Part shown: piece after piece, positions 1 through 7,130 of the stretch
Position numbering within the stretch: the first letter of the stretch is position 1
How the letters are laid out: each line of letters opens with the position of its first letter
DNA from: CAMAVK01 sp964362485
Lineage (GTDB): Archaea; Nanobdellota; Nanobdellia; Woesearchaeales; GW2011-AR9
DNA: 14,025 bases
NCBI GenBank assembly: GCA_964362485.1
Contig: CAYIEX010000041.1
Coordinates: forward strand, 1 to 14,025
Reading direction: 5' to 3'
The notes under the pieces: model-generated
Told to the model about the DNA's origin: nothing
Seen by the model: only the letters and a program-made list of their open reading frames with translations
Database searches by the model: none
Translations under genes and position numbers: made by a program

Positions 1-15
1 AGGCAAACTTATCTA

Positions 16-87
16 AGAGACTTTGAAATAGACGTAAATTTGGCAAATAATAAATAACACCAAATTTACTATTTTTCAAAGTTCTCT
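16..87. repeat. Imperfect inverted repeat upstream of the TrmB-like gene
   Basis: The left arm (16-43) and right arm (60-87) are reverse complements of each other with a few 1-2 nt gaps. The inner 10 bp are perfect (GTAAATTTGG at 34-43, CCAAATTTAC at 60-69), and the outer part pairs AGAGACTTTGAAATAG with CTATTTTTCAAAGTTCTCT. The spacer is 16 nt of AT-rich sequence. The repeat ends at a TATA-like stretch (87-95), so it could be an operator, the terminator hairpin of a gene to the left, or the end of a mobile element. The sequence alone does not decide. Confidence 0.6.
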
Positions 88-95
88 ATAATAAA
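87..95 (+). promoter_or_regulatory. Possible TATA box for the TrmB-like gene
   Basis: TATAATAAA lies about 69 nt before the ATG at 160, which would give a 5' leader of roughly 45 nt. A second candidate, TATTAATTG near 112-120, would give a leader of about 20 nt. In either case the purine-rich AAGGAAG at 143-149, ten bases before the ATG, could act as a Shine-Dalgarno. This gene therefore differs from its leaderless neighbours. The assignment is tentative. Confidence 0.3.
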
Positions 96-159
96 CTATT
101 CCCGTAGCATGTATTAATTGCCAAGGATGAGCATTCCTGAATAAGGAAGTTGTTAGAAA

Positions 160-909
160 ATGAATATGAAAGAAAATGTGCTTATGGATCTGGGACTGTC
201 GCAAAATGAATCTAAAATCTATTTAGCGCTTCTTAATCATGGTGCCGCGAATCCTACGGTGATCGCCGAATTAAGTGGAATCCATAGGGTTAATGTCTAC
301 GATAGTTTAGCAAAGCTTAAGGAAAGAGGATTAGTGAGTGAGATTACTCATGCGGGCAAACGCCAGTTCCAAGCCGCTCAGCCTGAAGCACTTAAAAATA
401 TAATCCGAGAAAAGGAAATCAAACTTGACAAAATTTTGCCGGAATTGCAAATGGCGGGCAGATTGGCTACGAGTCAACAACATGTACAAATCTATGAAGG
501 CTATGACTTTATTCGAAACTTATTCCTCCACTTCTTGGAAGTAAATGAGGATATATTAGCACTTGATATCCCAAAATATGTGGTTGTTAACATGGGTACT
601 TTCTTTCAAGAAGTAATTCACAAGCGGCGGGCTGAACAGCAACAAAAGATGTATCACATTTATAATCAAGACGCTATTGACAGAATAGAGTTCTTAAATA
701 GCTTGCCGTACACACAGGCACGGTATCTGAATAAAGAGATATCACAAAATGAGATGACTTTAATTTGTGGAGATGAAGTATGCATCCACATTTTTTCGAT
801 GGAGACAGATAAAAAACCAATGGCAATACTTATTCGCGACAAGCATGTGGCAGATACATTTCGTCGGAACTTTTTTCTCTTATGGGAACAAGCATTGATT
901 CCTAAGTGA
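160..909 (+). CDS. TrmB-family transcriptional regulator
   Basis: This is a predicted DNA-binding regulator of 249 residues. Residues 5-75 form a TrmB-type winged helix: an N-terminal helix (LGLSQNESKIYLALL), a helix-turn-helix with a recognition helix around GIHRVNVYDSLAKL (40-53), and a wing ending at KRQFQA. A basic, probably coiled linker (75-95) leads into a C-terminal domain (about 105-249) that opens with VQIYEG and contains DAIDRIEFL, ARYLNKE and a final FFLLWEQAL helix. This layout is common in archaeal TrmB-like proteins and presumably serves dimerisation or ligand sensing. The sugar-binding domain of classical TrmB is not obvious, so the effector is unknown. ATG 160 is preferred because it comes first after AAGGAAG; ATG 166 is an alternative. 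The gene stands alone, convergent with the 2H phosphoesterase, so its targets cannot be read from an operon. The family call is firm and the specific role is not. Confidence 0.85.
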   Translation: MNMKENVLMDLGLSQNESKIYLALLNHGAANPTVIAELSGIHRVNVYDSLAKLKERGLVSEITHAGKRQFQAAQPEALKNIIREKEIKLDKILPELQMAGRLATSQQHVQIYEGYDFIRNLFLHFLEVNEDILALDIPKYVVVNMGTFFQEVIHKRRAEQQQKMYHIYNQDAIDRIEFLNSLPYTQARYLNKEISQNEMTLICGDEVCIHIFSMETDKKPMAILIRDKHVADTFRRNFFLLWEQALIPK

Positions 910-974
910 GCGGTAATTTAGGAATTACTCAAGCAATATTTTGAGAAAATCAATGAGGAGATGGTGAAAAATCA

Positions 975-1481
975 TTAAACCTTGAGTACGGGGGCATAAA
1001 ATGTTTGTATTTCTTGCCAACTTCCATCAACTTTTTTGGCGAGTGTGTACCGTGTAACTATGTTCTTTTGGCCAATTAATTCTCTTGAATTTCTATTAAA
1101 AAGAGAAGATGATTTTGCAATGGTGTAATGGGGAGAATAATTATTTCCACAATATCTTTTTTCTATAGCTTCAAAATTATCATTAGCATGATCTCTTACC
1201 ACGGCAACAACTTTTATATGTAATTGTAATAGTTCATCTGACCGCGACAATTTCAGCACTAAAGTATCTTTATCGAAATCGTCAAAACATAGTGTTTCAG
1301 TTTCATATGGATTAAAATTAATTCGAGATAAATTGGAAACTACGTTGCTTTCATGTTTTGGATCCATATAAAAAACGCAGAGAGTGCAGTGCAGACCCGA
1401 GCCGGGTTTGGTGATATGACTTTGCTGCAAAATAAGGTCACACAGTTCTTCATTTGGTCGGAAATAAGCAAGATATTTCAT
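975..1481 (-). CDS. 2H phosphoesterase, 2'-5' RNA ligase (LigT/ThpR)-like
   Basis: This 168-residue protein has the two signature motifs of the 2H phosphoesterase superfamily: H31-C-T-L near the N-terminus and H118-Y-T-I in the second half, 87 residues apart. In this family the two HxT/S motifs form the active site that acts on 2',3'-cyclic or 2'-5' phosphodiester bonds in RNA. Length and spacing fit a single-domain LigT/ThpR-like enzyme of the cytoplasm. The region between the motifs is divergent, so the true substrate (tRNA half ends, cyclic phosphates, or a nucleotide) is open. The start at 1481 is supported by an AT-rich TATA-like stretch about 27 nt upstream. The gene is followed convergently by the TrmB-like gene. 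It could share a direction of transcription with polB, but the 140-nt gap and own promoter suggest a separate unit. Confidence 0.8.
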   Translation of the reverse strand: MKYLAYFRPNEELCDLILQQSHITKPGSGLHCTLCVFYMDPKHESNVVSNLSRINFNPYETETLCFDDFDKDTLVLKLSRSDELLQLHIKVVAVVRDHANDNFEAIEKRYCGNNYSPHYTIAKSSSLFNRNSRELIGQKNIVTRYTLAKKVDGSWQEIQTFYAPVLKV

Positions 1482-1503
1482 GATTTATAGAAGAATGGGT
1501 GGT

Positions 1504-1514
1504 AAATAAATATT
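1504..1514 (-). promoter_or_regulatory. Probable TATA box of the 2H phosphoesterase gene
   Basis: On the minus strand this reads AAATATTTATT and is centred about 27 nt before the ATG at 1481, the distance expected for a leaderless archaeal transcript. No Shine-Dalgarno is seen before the ATG. Confidence 0.5.
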
Positions 1515-1621
1515 TAGCACTTAGAAGAGGGATAATTGAAGAATGTGTGAAGAAAGTTTTGAGGAGAATGTTCTGTTGGAATTATTTTTTGGAAGGTTTC
1601 AGGAATTTAAGAAGAATTATT

Positions 1622-4075
1622 TCAGAAGAACTTACTTAATCCTTTTTGTGCAGACTCTTTAAACATCTCTTCTTCATTGTATCCAAGCACCGCAAAAATG
1701 GAGTTGACAGCTGGAATTAATTGATGTTCCAAGTAATAATCAACATCATACTCCCCCTCTTTTATTTCTTCTGGCATTTTCGCGCGATCACGTACGAGGC
1801 CACTGCCTTTTCCAATAATATAACGAATCAGCATACCTGGATGGACCGATTCGCCTTTGGCTTTCATTTTCTGGGCAACAATGACATGGGGGCCAATGGA
1901 GGTGTATTTAGTAACATCGCGAGTGAGTTGGGTTTTTAAGACTAGTTTTCCAAGAGGGATTTTACCTGCTTTGAGGTCTTTTACGATGGTGCGGACAATT
2001 TCAAACGCTTCTTTAGTTTTGTCATGCAACACCAGGCGGAGAACCTGTTCTTGTGCTTCCCGGGCAAGATCGGTTGAATTGCGCCTGACTGCTTCAAAAC
2101 CGGTGATTTTAAGCGTTTCATTATCACGCAGAAGGGCATAACGCTTTTTAGCGCCTTTATCACTTCCTTTTTGAGCAACAAAAATCCCGCTTTGGTAATG
2201 ACCTTCAAAATCAAGCTCCATTTGACCAGGAAGGTTTTTGTTAATTTCTTCCATGAACTCTTTGGCATCATCAAGGGTCTTATTTCCAAGAAGCATGAAG
2301 CATGAATCGGTATCTGCGTAGATAACTTTGAAAGATTGTTTCGTTGCTTCATCAATTGTCATTTTTATATAATGACGAGCATAGGCAGTAGTGGAGTCTG
2401 TGCATTCAATACAATACCACCGTGCTGCATAAAAACCAAGATAGCCGTAAAAGGAATTGGCAAGAATTTTAAGAGCATAGCTGCGAGACTCTAAGATTGT
2501 TGATTCAGCAGATTTCTCTTTAATTTTTTTTATCTGCTTTTTAATTTCCGCGCGTTTGTTAATTAGATCTTCAAGGATGTGAGGAAGGAATTTTTTATCT
2601 TTTGTACAAAACCAAAATTCTTCCCTTCCAGGAACACGGGCGATGCTTTTACAACAACTGCAATGTAAACTCTCCGGACTTATATTATGCGAGGTGATGA
2701 TGGTTGGATAGAGAGATCGAAAATCAAAGACTACAATGTCTTTGTAAAGACCGGGTGTTGGCTCAAAAACGAAGGCGCCTTCGACAGCATCATCCATGCG
2801 CTCACCGGTTTGCTCATCAGTTGGTTTGTTAGGAGCAAGAATATTGAATTCCATACCCCTCTTGAGGATGTAACTCTCGACAAGGCGGCTAAAACGCATG
2901 CGAGTGACATCGAATGGAGGAAGACCAACTATCTTACTAAACTCAATCATGTCGAAGAGCAATCGCTCGCATAGATCAAATGTGAGTTTTGAATCGTGAA
3001 GATTGTACTCTACATAGGGTAGAAGTTTATCCGGCTCTTTATCCCATGTTGAGCTTAGAAGATCAAGATTGACGGGATGTTTTTTATGCCCAAGAATTTC
3101 GGATGCGACAGCATCAAGACTGAAGCTTTCCGTTTTCATATTTTTTCCGAAGATGTACTTAACAAATTTAAGAATGTCAAGATGGAGTGTGCCGCGAATG
3201 TAACTTTCGCCATCGCGAAAATCAGTTTTTCGACCCGTATTTAATTCGGAGTAGTCAGAACCTAGGTCAAGCGTAATTTTGAATTTATCGGCACGAGTTT
3301 TGATGTAGGGAAGATCAAATCCGTCAGAAAAATAACCAGTAAGGATGTCTGGATCAAAATCAAGAATTAACTCTTTGAGTCTCATAACCAATTCTTCTTC
3401 TGATTTGACGATTTCCAAGTAATCCAGTTTATGCTTGATTTTTTTCCAGGTAATTACTTTGCGGAATTCTTTGTCGTCTTCAGTTTTTCCGTATAAAGAA
3501 ACCATTAAAATTGGATTTTTATTGGAGTCAATCTCTTTTCTTTCAGCATACGTTTCAATGTCTAGAGCAAGTATTTTCCATTTTGTGAAAGGATCTTGGG
3601 ATTTTTGGACTAGTGATGTTGCGCGATAAACAGGGCAGCGCATGGAAGAATCAATTTTTTCAACTTCGGCGTCCGTTAGCACGGTAGGTGAGATATGATT
3701 GTCTCGTAAATAACGGTGTATAAAGAGAATATCACGTTCGTAGCAAGTAATACCCCAGGACTCGATTTCTTTTGCGAGCTGGGGAACAGCTTTGGGATAG
3801 TTAGTATAGATTTTGTAAAGTTTCTTTTGCTTGCCCAGACGATCTTTTGTTTCATCTTCGATGCGAATAACTTTTGCTGGTTCAGGCTTCCCATCAAGGA
3901 CAAGTTTTTGGATACGTTGTTTTAGAGAAGGAGCATGATCACAATAGAAGAATGGTTCATGAGCATGCTGGATGCAGACTTTCTTGCCTTTTTTATCGCG
4001 GCCGTAGAGATAGACATAGGTGATACCATCATGAACTTTATATTCAAAATCATAGGGGTAAAACTGCAGCTTCAT
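1622..4075 (-). CDS. polB: DNA polymerase, family B (archaeal PolB)
   Basis: This is a replicative DNA polymerase with 3'-5' proofreading, 817 residues, full length for archaeal PolB. After the N-terminal domain come the exonuclease motifs: Exo I D172-I-E174, Exo II 248-254 (YFSDGFD) and Exo III Y357-NLH-D361. Polymerase motifs follow in order: A (D451-FRS-LYP), B (K536-ILA-NSFYG), C (YADTDS, 586-591) and the KKRY DNA-contact motif (643-646). C555-IE-C558 matches the position of a disulfide known in Pyrococcus PolB, and C472, C474, C475 and C490 form a further cysteine cluster in the palm region. The last eight residues, QKGLSKFF, fit the PCNA-interacting PIP box QxxLxxFF. The usual Asn of Exo II is Phe (F249), although both metal-ligand acidic positions are kept. 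The gene has its own TATA box and is probably leaderless. It overlaps the upstream 98-residue gene by 26 nt. No inteins or splits are seen. Confidence 0.97.
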   Translation of the reverse strand: MKLQFYPYDFEYKVHDGITYVYLYGRDKKGKKVCIQHAHEPFFYCDHAPSLKQRIQKLVLDGKPEPAKVIRIEDETKDRLGKQKKLYKIYTNYPKAVPQLAKEIESWGITCYERDILFIHRYLRDNHISPTVLTDAEVEKIDSSMRCPVYRATSLVQKSQDPFTKWKILALDIETYAERKEIDSNKNPILMVSLYGKTEDDKEFRKVITWKKIKHKLDYLEIVKSEEELVMRLKELILDFDPDILTGYFSDGFDLPYIKTRADKFKITLDLGSDYSELNTGRKTDFRDGESYIRGTLHLDILKFVKYIFGKNMKTESFSLDAVASEILGHKKHPVNLDLLSSTWDKEPDKLLPYVEYNLHDSKLTFDLCERLLFDMIEFSKIVGLPPFDVTRMRFSRLVESYILKRGMEFNILAPNKPTDEQTGERMDDAVEGAFVFEPTPGLYKDIVVFDFRSLYPTIITSHNISPESLHCSCCKSIARVPGREEFWFCTKDKKFLPHILEDLINKRAEIKKQIKKIKEKSAESTILESRSYALKILANSFYGYLGFYAARWYCIECTDSTTAYARHYIKMTIDEATKQSFKVIYADTDSCFMLLGNKTLDDAKEFMEEINKNLPGQMELDFEGHYQSGIFVAQKGSDKGAKKRYALLRDNETLKITGFEAVRRNSTDLAREAQEQVLRLVLHDKTKEAFEIVRTIVKDLKAGKIPLGKLVLKTQLTRDVTKYTSIGPHVIVAQKMKAKGESVHPGMLIRYIIGKGSGLVRDRAKMPEEIKEGEYDVDYYLEHQLIPAVNSIFAVLGYNEEEMFKESAQKGLSKFF

Positions 4076-4346
4076 GCTTTGTGAGGGGTATGGTGCTTAT
4101 ATAAAGGTTGTGGGGGTACAGGTCGTCAATACCCGTAGTTGTATAAATACCCGTCTCCATTCTTTCATTGTTTATGGAAGCTTTACTGTAGTTGTGTTCA
4201 TTTCTTTTACCGTTAATGAAGGTAGCACTCCCATAGACTTCACGTAGATACCGAGAGATAATCGGTGCAGGCCCTTGTATCTCGTCTGCCAGCGCGGCAG
4301 CGATCCATTCTAGTTCTTCTCTCGTTCTAATAAGATCAAGACTCAT
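4050..4346 (-). CDS. Hypothetical protein, 98 residues, overlapping polB start
   Basis: I do not recognise a family. The 98-residue product begins with a likely helical segment (residues 5-40, rich in E, L, I and A) and continues with a polar, Asn- and Tyr-rich stretch. It has no membrane segment and no cysteines. It is likely real because a clean TATA box (TTATAAAT, minus strand) is centred 26 nt before its ATG, exactly as for its neighbours. It is also divergently paired with the phosphatase gene at 4439. Its last 26 nt lie inside polB in another frame, and the polB TATA box lies inside this gene. The overlap may couple the two genes, or the 3' part may be an unselected extension. The coding call is moderate and the function unknown. 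Confidence 0.55.
   Translation of the reverse strand: MSLDLIRTREELEWIAAALADEIQGPAPIISRYLREVYGSATFINGKRNEHNYSKASINNERMETGIYTTTGIDDLYPHNLYISTIPLTKHEAAVLPL
4097..4105 (-). promoter_or_regulatory. TATA box of polB
   Basis: The minus strand reads TTTATATAA, a near-consensus archaeal TATA box centred 26 nt before the polB ATG at 4075. This predicts a leaderless or nearly leaderless mRNA. It lies within the coding region of the upstream 98-residue gene. Confidence 0.7.
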
Positions 4347-4367
4347 TTAGACCCAGGAAGATTCGTG

Positions 4368-4376
4368 ATTTATAAG
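4368..4376 (-). promoter_or_regulatory. TATA box of the 98-residue gene
   Basis: The minus strand reads CTTATAAAT, centred 26 nt before the ATG at 4346. No ribosome-binding site is seen between it and the ATG. Confidence 0.6.
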
Positions 4377-4407
4377 ACTTTGCCAAGTAATCACTATATA
4401 GAGATAA

Positions 4408-4417
4408 CTTTAAAAAG
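4408..4417 (+). promoter_or_regulatory. TATA box of the phosphatase gene
   Basis: CTTTAAAAAG is centred about 26 nt before the ATG at 4439. It supports that start over the out-of-frame ATG at 4419, which reads only seven codons to a TGA. Confidence 0.55.
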
Positions 4418-4438
4418 AATGGCCATGGTAGAAGGACA

Positions 4439-4912
4439 ATGACATTTCATATCATGGGCTGGAGACAAGCGCTTTTATTTGTTCCTGAAAAACCTACATT
4501 GGCCATTCGTATTCTTGATCCTGAACCTACCTCAGAAAATTGTCAAAACAAAGCACAGCGGTTGCAGGTTTCACCACTCTATCTTGCGATTTATTCGTTT
4601 CAATTTAACGATATTGATCCTCGGCAGTTTTCACAATTTGATTCGCGTGAACGCCAAATTTACGAGGAACTTTATCCAAAGCCCTTTACCCGCAAACAAG
4701 CAGCAGATATAATTGCGATGTATCCACGGTTTTCGCGAACGTATCGAACAATGGACGTTCTGATTCATTGTCATATGGGTGAGAGTCGTTCACCAGCGGT
4801 GGGTTTGGCGCTTGCAGAGCGGTATGGGTTGATGGAGGAAGGTATGCAATTACGCTCAAAGTTTCCTAAATACAACCGATTTGTGTATGATACAATGAAA
4901 GATATTCGATAA
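4439..4912 (+). CDS. Cys-based protein phosphatase (PTP/dual-specificity-like)
   Basis: The 157-residue protein carries the CX5R phosphatase P-loop: H110-C111-HMGES-R117-S, followed by a helix (PAVGLALAERYGL), as in tyrosine and dual-specificity phosphatases. C111 would be the nucleophile and R117 the phosphate-binding arginine. The N-terminal part (WRQALLFV, LYLAIYSFQFNDID) looks like the beta-strand scaffold. A general-acid Asp is expected in the loop before the P-loop; D59 or D61 in FNDIDP is a candidate, but I cannot assign it. The length fits a compact single-domain cytoplasmic enzyme. Substrate (phosphoprotein, phosphonucleotide or phospholipid) cannot be told. The gene has its own promoter, is divergent from the 98-residue gene, and is convergent with the TerC-like gene. 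Confidence 0.8.
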   Translation: MTFHIMGWRQALLFVPEKPTLAIRILDPEPTSENCQNKAQRLQVSPLYLAIYSFQFNDIDPRQFSQFDSRERQIYEELYPKPFTRKQAADIIAMYPRFSRTYRTMDVLIHCHMGESRSPAVGLALAERYGLMEEGMQLRSKFPKYNRFVYDTMKDIR

Positions 4913-4975
4913 AAAATGTTTGATTTTTGTATAGGAAGATTTCTTAACTTCTAAACTTCTGAATTAATAGAATAT

Positions 4976-5908
4976 TTATGATGCCTGGCTTTCCATTTTC
5001 AGTGCACGTTTTGATTTCCAGAAGAAGTACACAACGACAAGTACGGTGGCGATTGGAGAGAGCCATTCGGGGATATGAACACCAAAAGCGTGAAGCATCA
5101 TGACCGTTCCTAGTACAAGAATGGAATACATCGCACCATTTTTGAGGTATTTGTATTTTTTAATCCGTTCAATGTTCCCAACGGTGAGCTGGCGTACAAC
5201 AATTGCGCCAAGACCGTTTCCAATCAGAATTAAAGGAACGGAGAGGGTGAAAGCAAAGGCGCCGAGAACTCCATCAATTGAGAAGGTCATGTCAATTACT
5301 TCAAGGTATAAAATTTTACTCCAATCAGACATGTTGTTATTATGATGAAGCATAGCTTCTTCCGCTTTTTCTGCGTTTTGTTTGAATCCATGCGTGATAA
5401 AGAAAGCGGTTGAGCCAACCACGGCGCCAAATGCCATAAAAGGATTAATTTTTAGGCTCAGGTAGACGACAGCTGCTAAAATAATGGAAACGACTGCATA
5501 AAACCAAATGCCTTGACGTAAAAAGAATTTCTCATGATGAAGACCAAATTGTTTCGGCTCTAAAAAAAGCCAATGGAAAAAGAGGAAGACCAAGAATATT
5601 CCTCCACCACTTAGAAGAATAGGAGCAGACTTCTCAATGGCTGCGATTACTTGAGGGTCTGAGCTGAACGTGGCAGTGAGAGAGCCTAAAAACCCAAGAC
5701 TGGGTGTTGTTGCCCAAATAATGAGCCAGGGGAGGAGACCACGCACAAGGAAGACGGCAAAAAGGATTCCCCATAGTAAAAACCATTTTCTGGCTTTTGC
5801 CGACATAGTACCAAGTACTTCAGCATTAATAATAGCATTATCAATGGAACTAATTGTTTCAAACAGACATAGACCAACAACAATGAGGATCATTGAAAAA
5901 AGTTCCAT
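4976..5908 (-). CDS. TerC-superfamily integral membrane protein, DUF475 type
   Basis: This 310-residue multi-pass membrane protein has about eight or nine hydrophobic segments. It has the internally duplicated acidic motif of the TerC/LysE-like superfamily: E17-TIS-S-I-D23-N24 in the first helix and E203-VIDMTFS-I-D212-G in the second half. These buried Glu, Ser and Asp residues are thought to line a metal-ion path. TerC relatives are implicated in manganese export or metal loading of exported proteins, and DUF475 is the closest subfamily by length and by the FETISSIDNA signature. The loop around residues 174-198 is hydrophilic with two adjacent histidines (HHNNN). The start at 5908 agrees with a TATA box 27 nt upstream. 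GAGGG, four bases before the ATG, could instead be a very close Shine-Dalgarno. The gene stands alone on the minus strand. The ion transported is unproven. Confidence 0.85.
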   Translation of the reverse strand: MELFSMILIVVGLCLFETISSIDNAIINAEVLGTMSAKARKWFLLWGILFAVFLVRGLLPWLIIWATTPSLGFLGSLTATFSSDPQVIAAIEKSAPILLSGGGIFLVFLFFHWLFLEPKQFGLHHEKFFLRQGIWFYAVVSIILAAVVYLSLKINPFMAFGAVVGSTAFFITHGFKQNAEKAEEAMLHHNNNMSDWSKILYLEVIDMTFSIDGVLGAFAFTLSVPLILIGNGLGAIVVRQLTVGNIERIKKYKYLKNGAMYSILVLGTVMMLHAFGVHIPEWLSPIATVLVVVYFFWKSKRALKMESQAS

Positions 5909-5930
5909 GGACCCTCAAATTTTTTTTTGA

Positions 5931-5939
5931 TTAATAAAG
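5931..5939 (-). promoter_or_regulatory. TATA box of the TerC/DUF475 gene
   Basis: The minus strand reads CTTTATTAA, centred 27 nt before the ATG at 5908, with a tract of nine A residues (minus strand) between it and the start. The rest of the gap to the next gene (5940-6124) holds no firm feature. A weak 41-codon plus-strand ORF from ATG 6055 is discussed under findings. Confidence 0.55.
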
Positions 5940-6124
5940 ATTGTTGTTTTGATTTTTGTTGATTGAAGATTTGTTGACTGGAGTTGTAATGGAGATTATT
6001 GCAATAGATTTTAATAAAATGTTGAAATGTAGAAGAGGTTGATATATAGAAAAGATGACAGTAGAAGTTGTTGAACGTGTCGCTGCGGTAATCGTTATAG
6101 ATAAGAAACTATTTCGCGGGCATT

Positions 6125-6520
6125 TTATTCTCTCAAAGATCCTAATATCTCCCGTAATTCATCATAATCTTTGTAAATGAGCACTTCGGTAGCAATACCC
6201 CTTAGAGTTGTTGATATTTCAGATCCTTTTTTAGCAATAACAATAATCGGTTTGCTTCTTGCGAAAGCGTAGCCTGCTTCAATTCCTAGGCCTACGCCTT
6301 TTTCAGAAAATTCAACGAGGACGACATCGCATTTATCAATTGCATGAAAGGTGTATTCCATCAATTCTTGTGGACCAAGCTTTTTCGTTCCCCATTTCTC
6401 GACATCACGAGCAATTACGGTGCTATGAAATCCGAGGTCTGCAAGGATAGAGCAGAGAGTTTCAATGAATCCTTTATTTTGATTGTTAGGATGATACTTG
6501 ATCGCAAGATAGAATTTCAT
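6125..6520 (-). CDS. Nucleoside 2-deoxyribosyltransferase-like protein
   Basis: The 131-residue Rossmann-like protein opens with a beta strand (KFYLAIKYH). It has a central IDKCDVVLVEFS strand (61-72) and a VGLGIEAGYAFA segment in which E81 occupies the place of the nucleophilic Glu of the nucleoside 2-deoxyribosyltransferase / DNPH1 superfamily. It then ends with a KPIIVIAKKGS strand. Family members cleave or exchange the N-glycosidic bond of deoxynucleosides or their monophosphates, and the small size is closer to nucleotide hydrolases than to true transferases. Substrate is therefore uncertain. The gene lies 25 nt downstream of HIT2 but has a TATA-like CTTAAATA centred 27 nt before its ATG, inside the end of HIT2. 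It may thus be transcribed both with the HIT genes and alone. Linkage to two nucleotide-binding HIT-fold proteins supports a nucleotide-related role. Confidence 0.75.
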   Translation of the reverse strand: MKFYLAIKYHPNNQNKGFIETLCSILADLGFHSTVIARDVEKWGTKKLGPQELMEYTFHAIDKCDVVLVEFSEKGVGLGIEAGYAFARSKPIIVIAKKGSEISTTLRGIATEVLIYKDYDELREILGSLRE

Positions 6521-6542
6521 GCGCTGCTGGGAAGACCAATAC

Positions 6543-6550
6543 TATTTAAG
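6543..6550 (-). promoter_or_regulatory. Internal TATA box for the deoxyribosyltransferase-like gene
   Basis: The minus strand reads CTTAAATA, centred about 27 nt before the ATG at 6520. It overlaps the last codons and stop of HIT2 (6546), suggesting a second, internal promoter in the cluster. Confidence 0.5.
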
Positions 6551-7106
6551 GTATTCGGCGGATGGTGCGCAGAAGGTAATTTTCCGAGCCCGGTTTCTTT
6601 TTAATTTCTTTGCGGGGAACTTCTTCTGGTCCTGGTTGTGCGGGTGGCGGAACGCTGTCTTCATGAGGAGGATCGTTTCGTTTAGTGGGTGCTTGTTTTT
6701 TTAGATCCTCATCGAGTGCGCGCACCGTCATTTCCAGATCATCCTCAGAAAGGGGTTTTCCTTGCCAATTTAAAGAGAGTCCATCATCTTCAATGCGTGG
6801 GATAACGTCAATACCACAGTGTGGCACACTTTGTCCCGCGGCTATACCATTACGAATAAGGATATTGGTCCCCTGACTTCCAAGACTTTCAAAGATAGCA
6901 ATACTTACTTTGTTAGCAACTACGGCACATTTAGCGAGAAGCAGGTCGGGTACAAGCTCTAAGATAGTAAAGTGTTCACGGGTAAAGACTGTAATTTGCC
7001 CTGGTGTTACAACATTATCTCGTATGGCAACTATGAGCTCATCATCTTCGTAGAGAATTTGCCCTTTGCTTTGGCGTCCAATGATATCACAGTATTCGCA
7101 TTTCAT
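6546..7106 (-). CDS. HIT-fold protein 2, catalytic motif degenerate
   Basis: The 186-residue protein has a HIT-like domain in residues 1-104. It has an N-terminal C3-EY-C6 pair (a zinc site in many HIT proteins), the strand-helix pattern ILYEDDELIVAI, and the ending NGIAAGQSVPHCGIDVIPR (86-104). HIT enzymes use H-x-H-x-H here; this protein has H96-C-G98-I-D100, so both the nucleophilic middle His and the third His are gone. It should not hydrolyse or transfer nucleotides by the normal HIT mechanism, though it could still bind them. Residues about 130-172 are a Pro/Lys/Glu-rich, probably disordered linker, and the last 12 residues (ENYLLRTIRRIP) form a short hydrophobic-basic motif that may dock to a partner. 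It starts 24 nt after the stop of HIT1, with no Shine-Dalgarno and only a weak TATA-like stretch, so co-transcription with HIT1 is most likely. Confidence 0.8.
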   Translation of the reverse strand: MKCEYCDIIGRQSKGQILYEDDELIVAIRDNVVTPGQITVFTREHFTILELVPDLLLAKCAVVANKVSIAIFESLGSQGTNILIRNGIAAGQSVPHCGIDVIPRIEDDGLSLNWQGKPLSEDDLEMTVRALDEDLKKQAPTKRNDPPHEDSVPPPAQPGPEEVPRKEIKKKPGSENYLLRTIRRIP

Positions 7107-7130
7107 GTTGAGTTAGTAGGGATCTATTGT

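Noticed and set aside
898..925. ATTCCTAA / TTAGGAAT inverted repeat over the stop codon of the TrmB-like gene as a terminator
   Set aside because: The 8-bp arms are perfect, but the stem is AT-rich with a 12-nt loop and no T-tract follows, so chance or a weak hairpin is as likely.
1721..3925. Several open frames of 60-125 codons within polB on either strand
   Set aside because: They lie inside a full-length conserved gene with all motifs intact and have no promoters or recognisable products.
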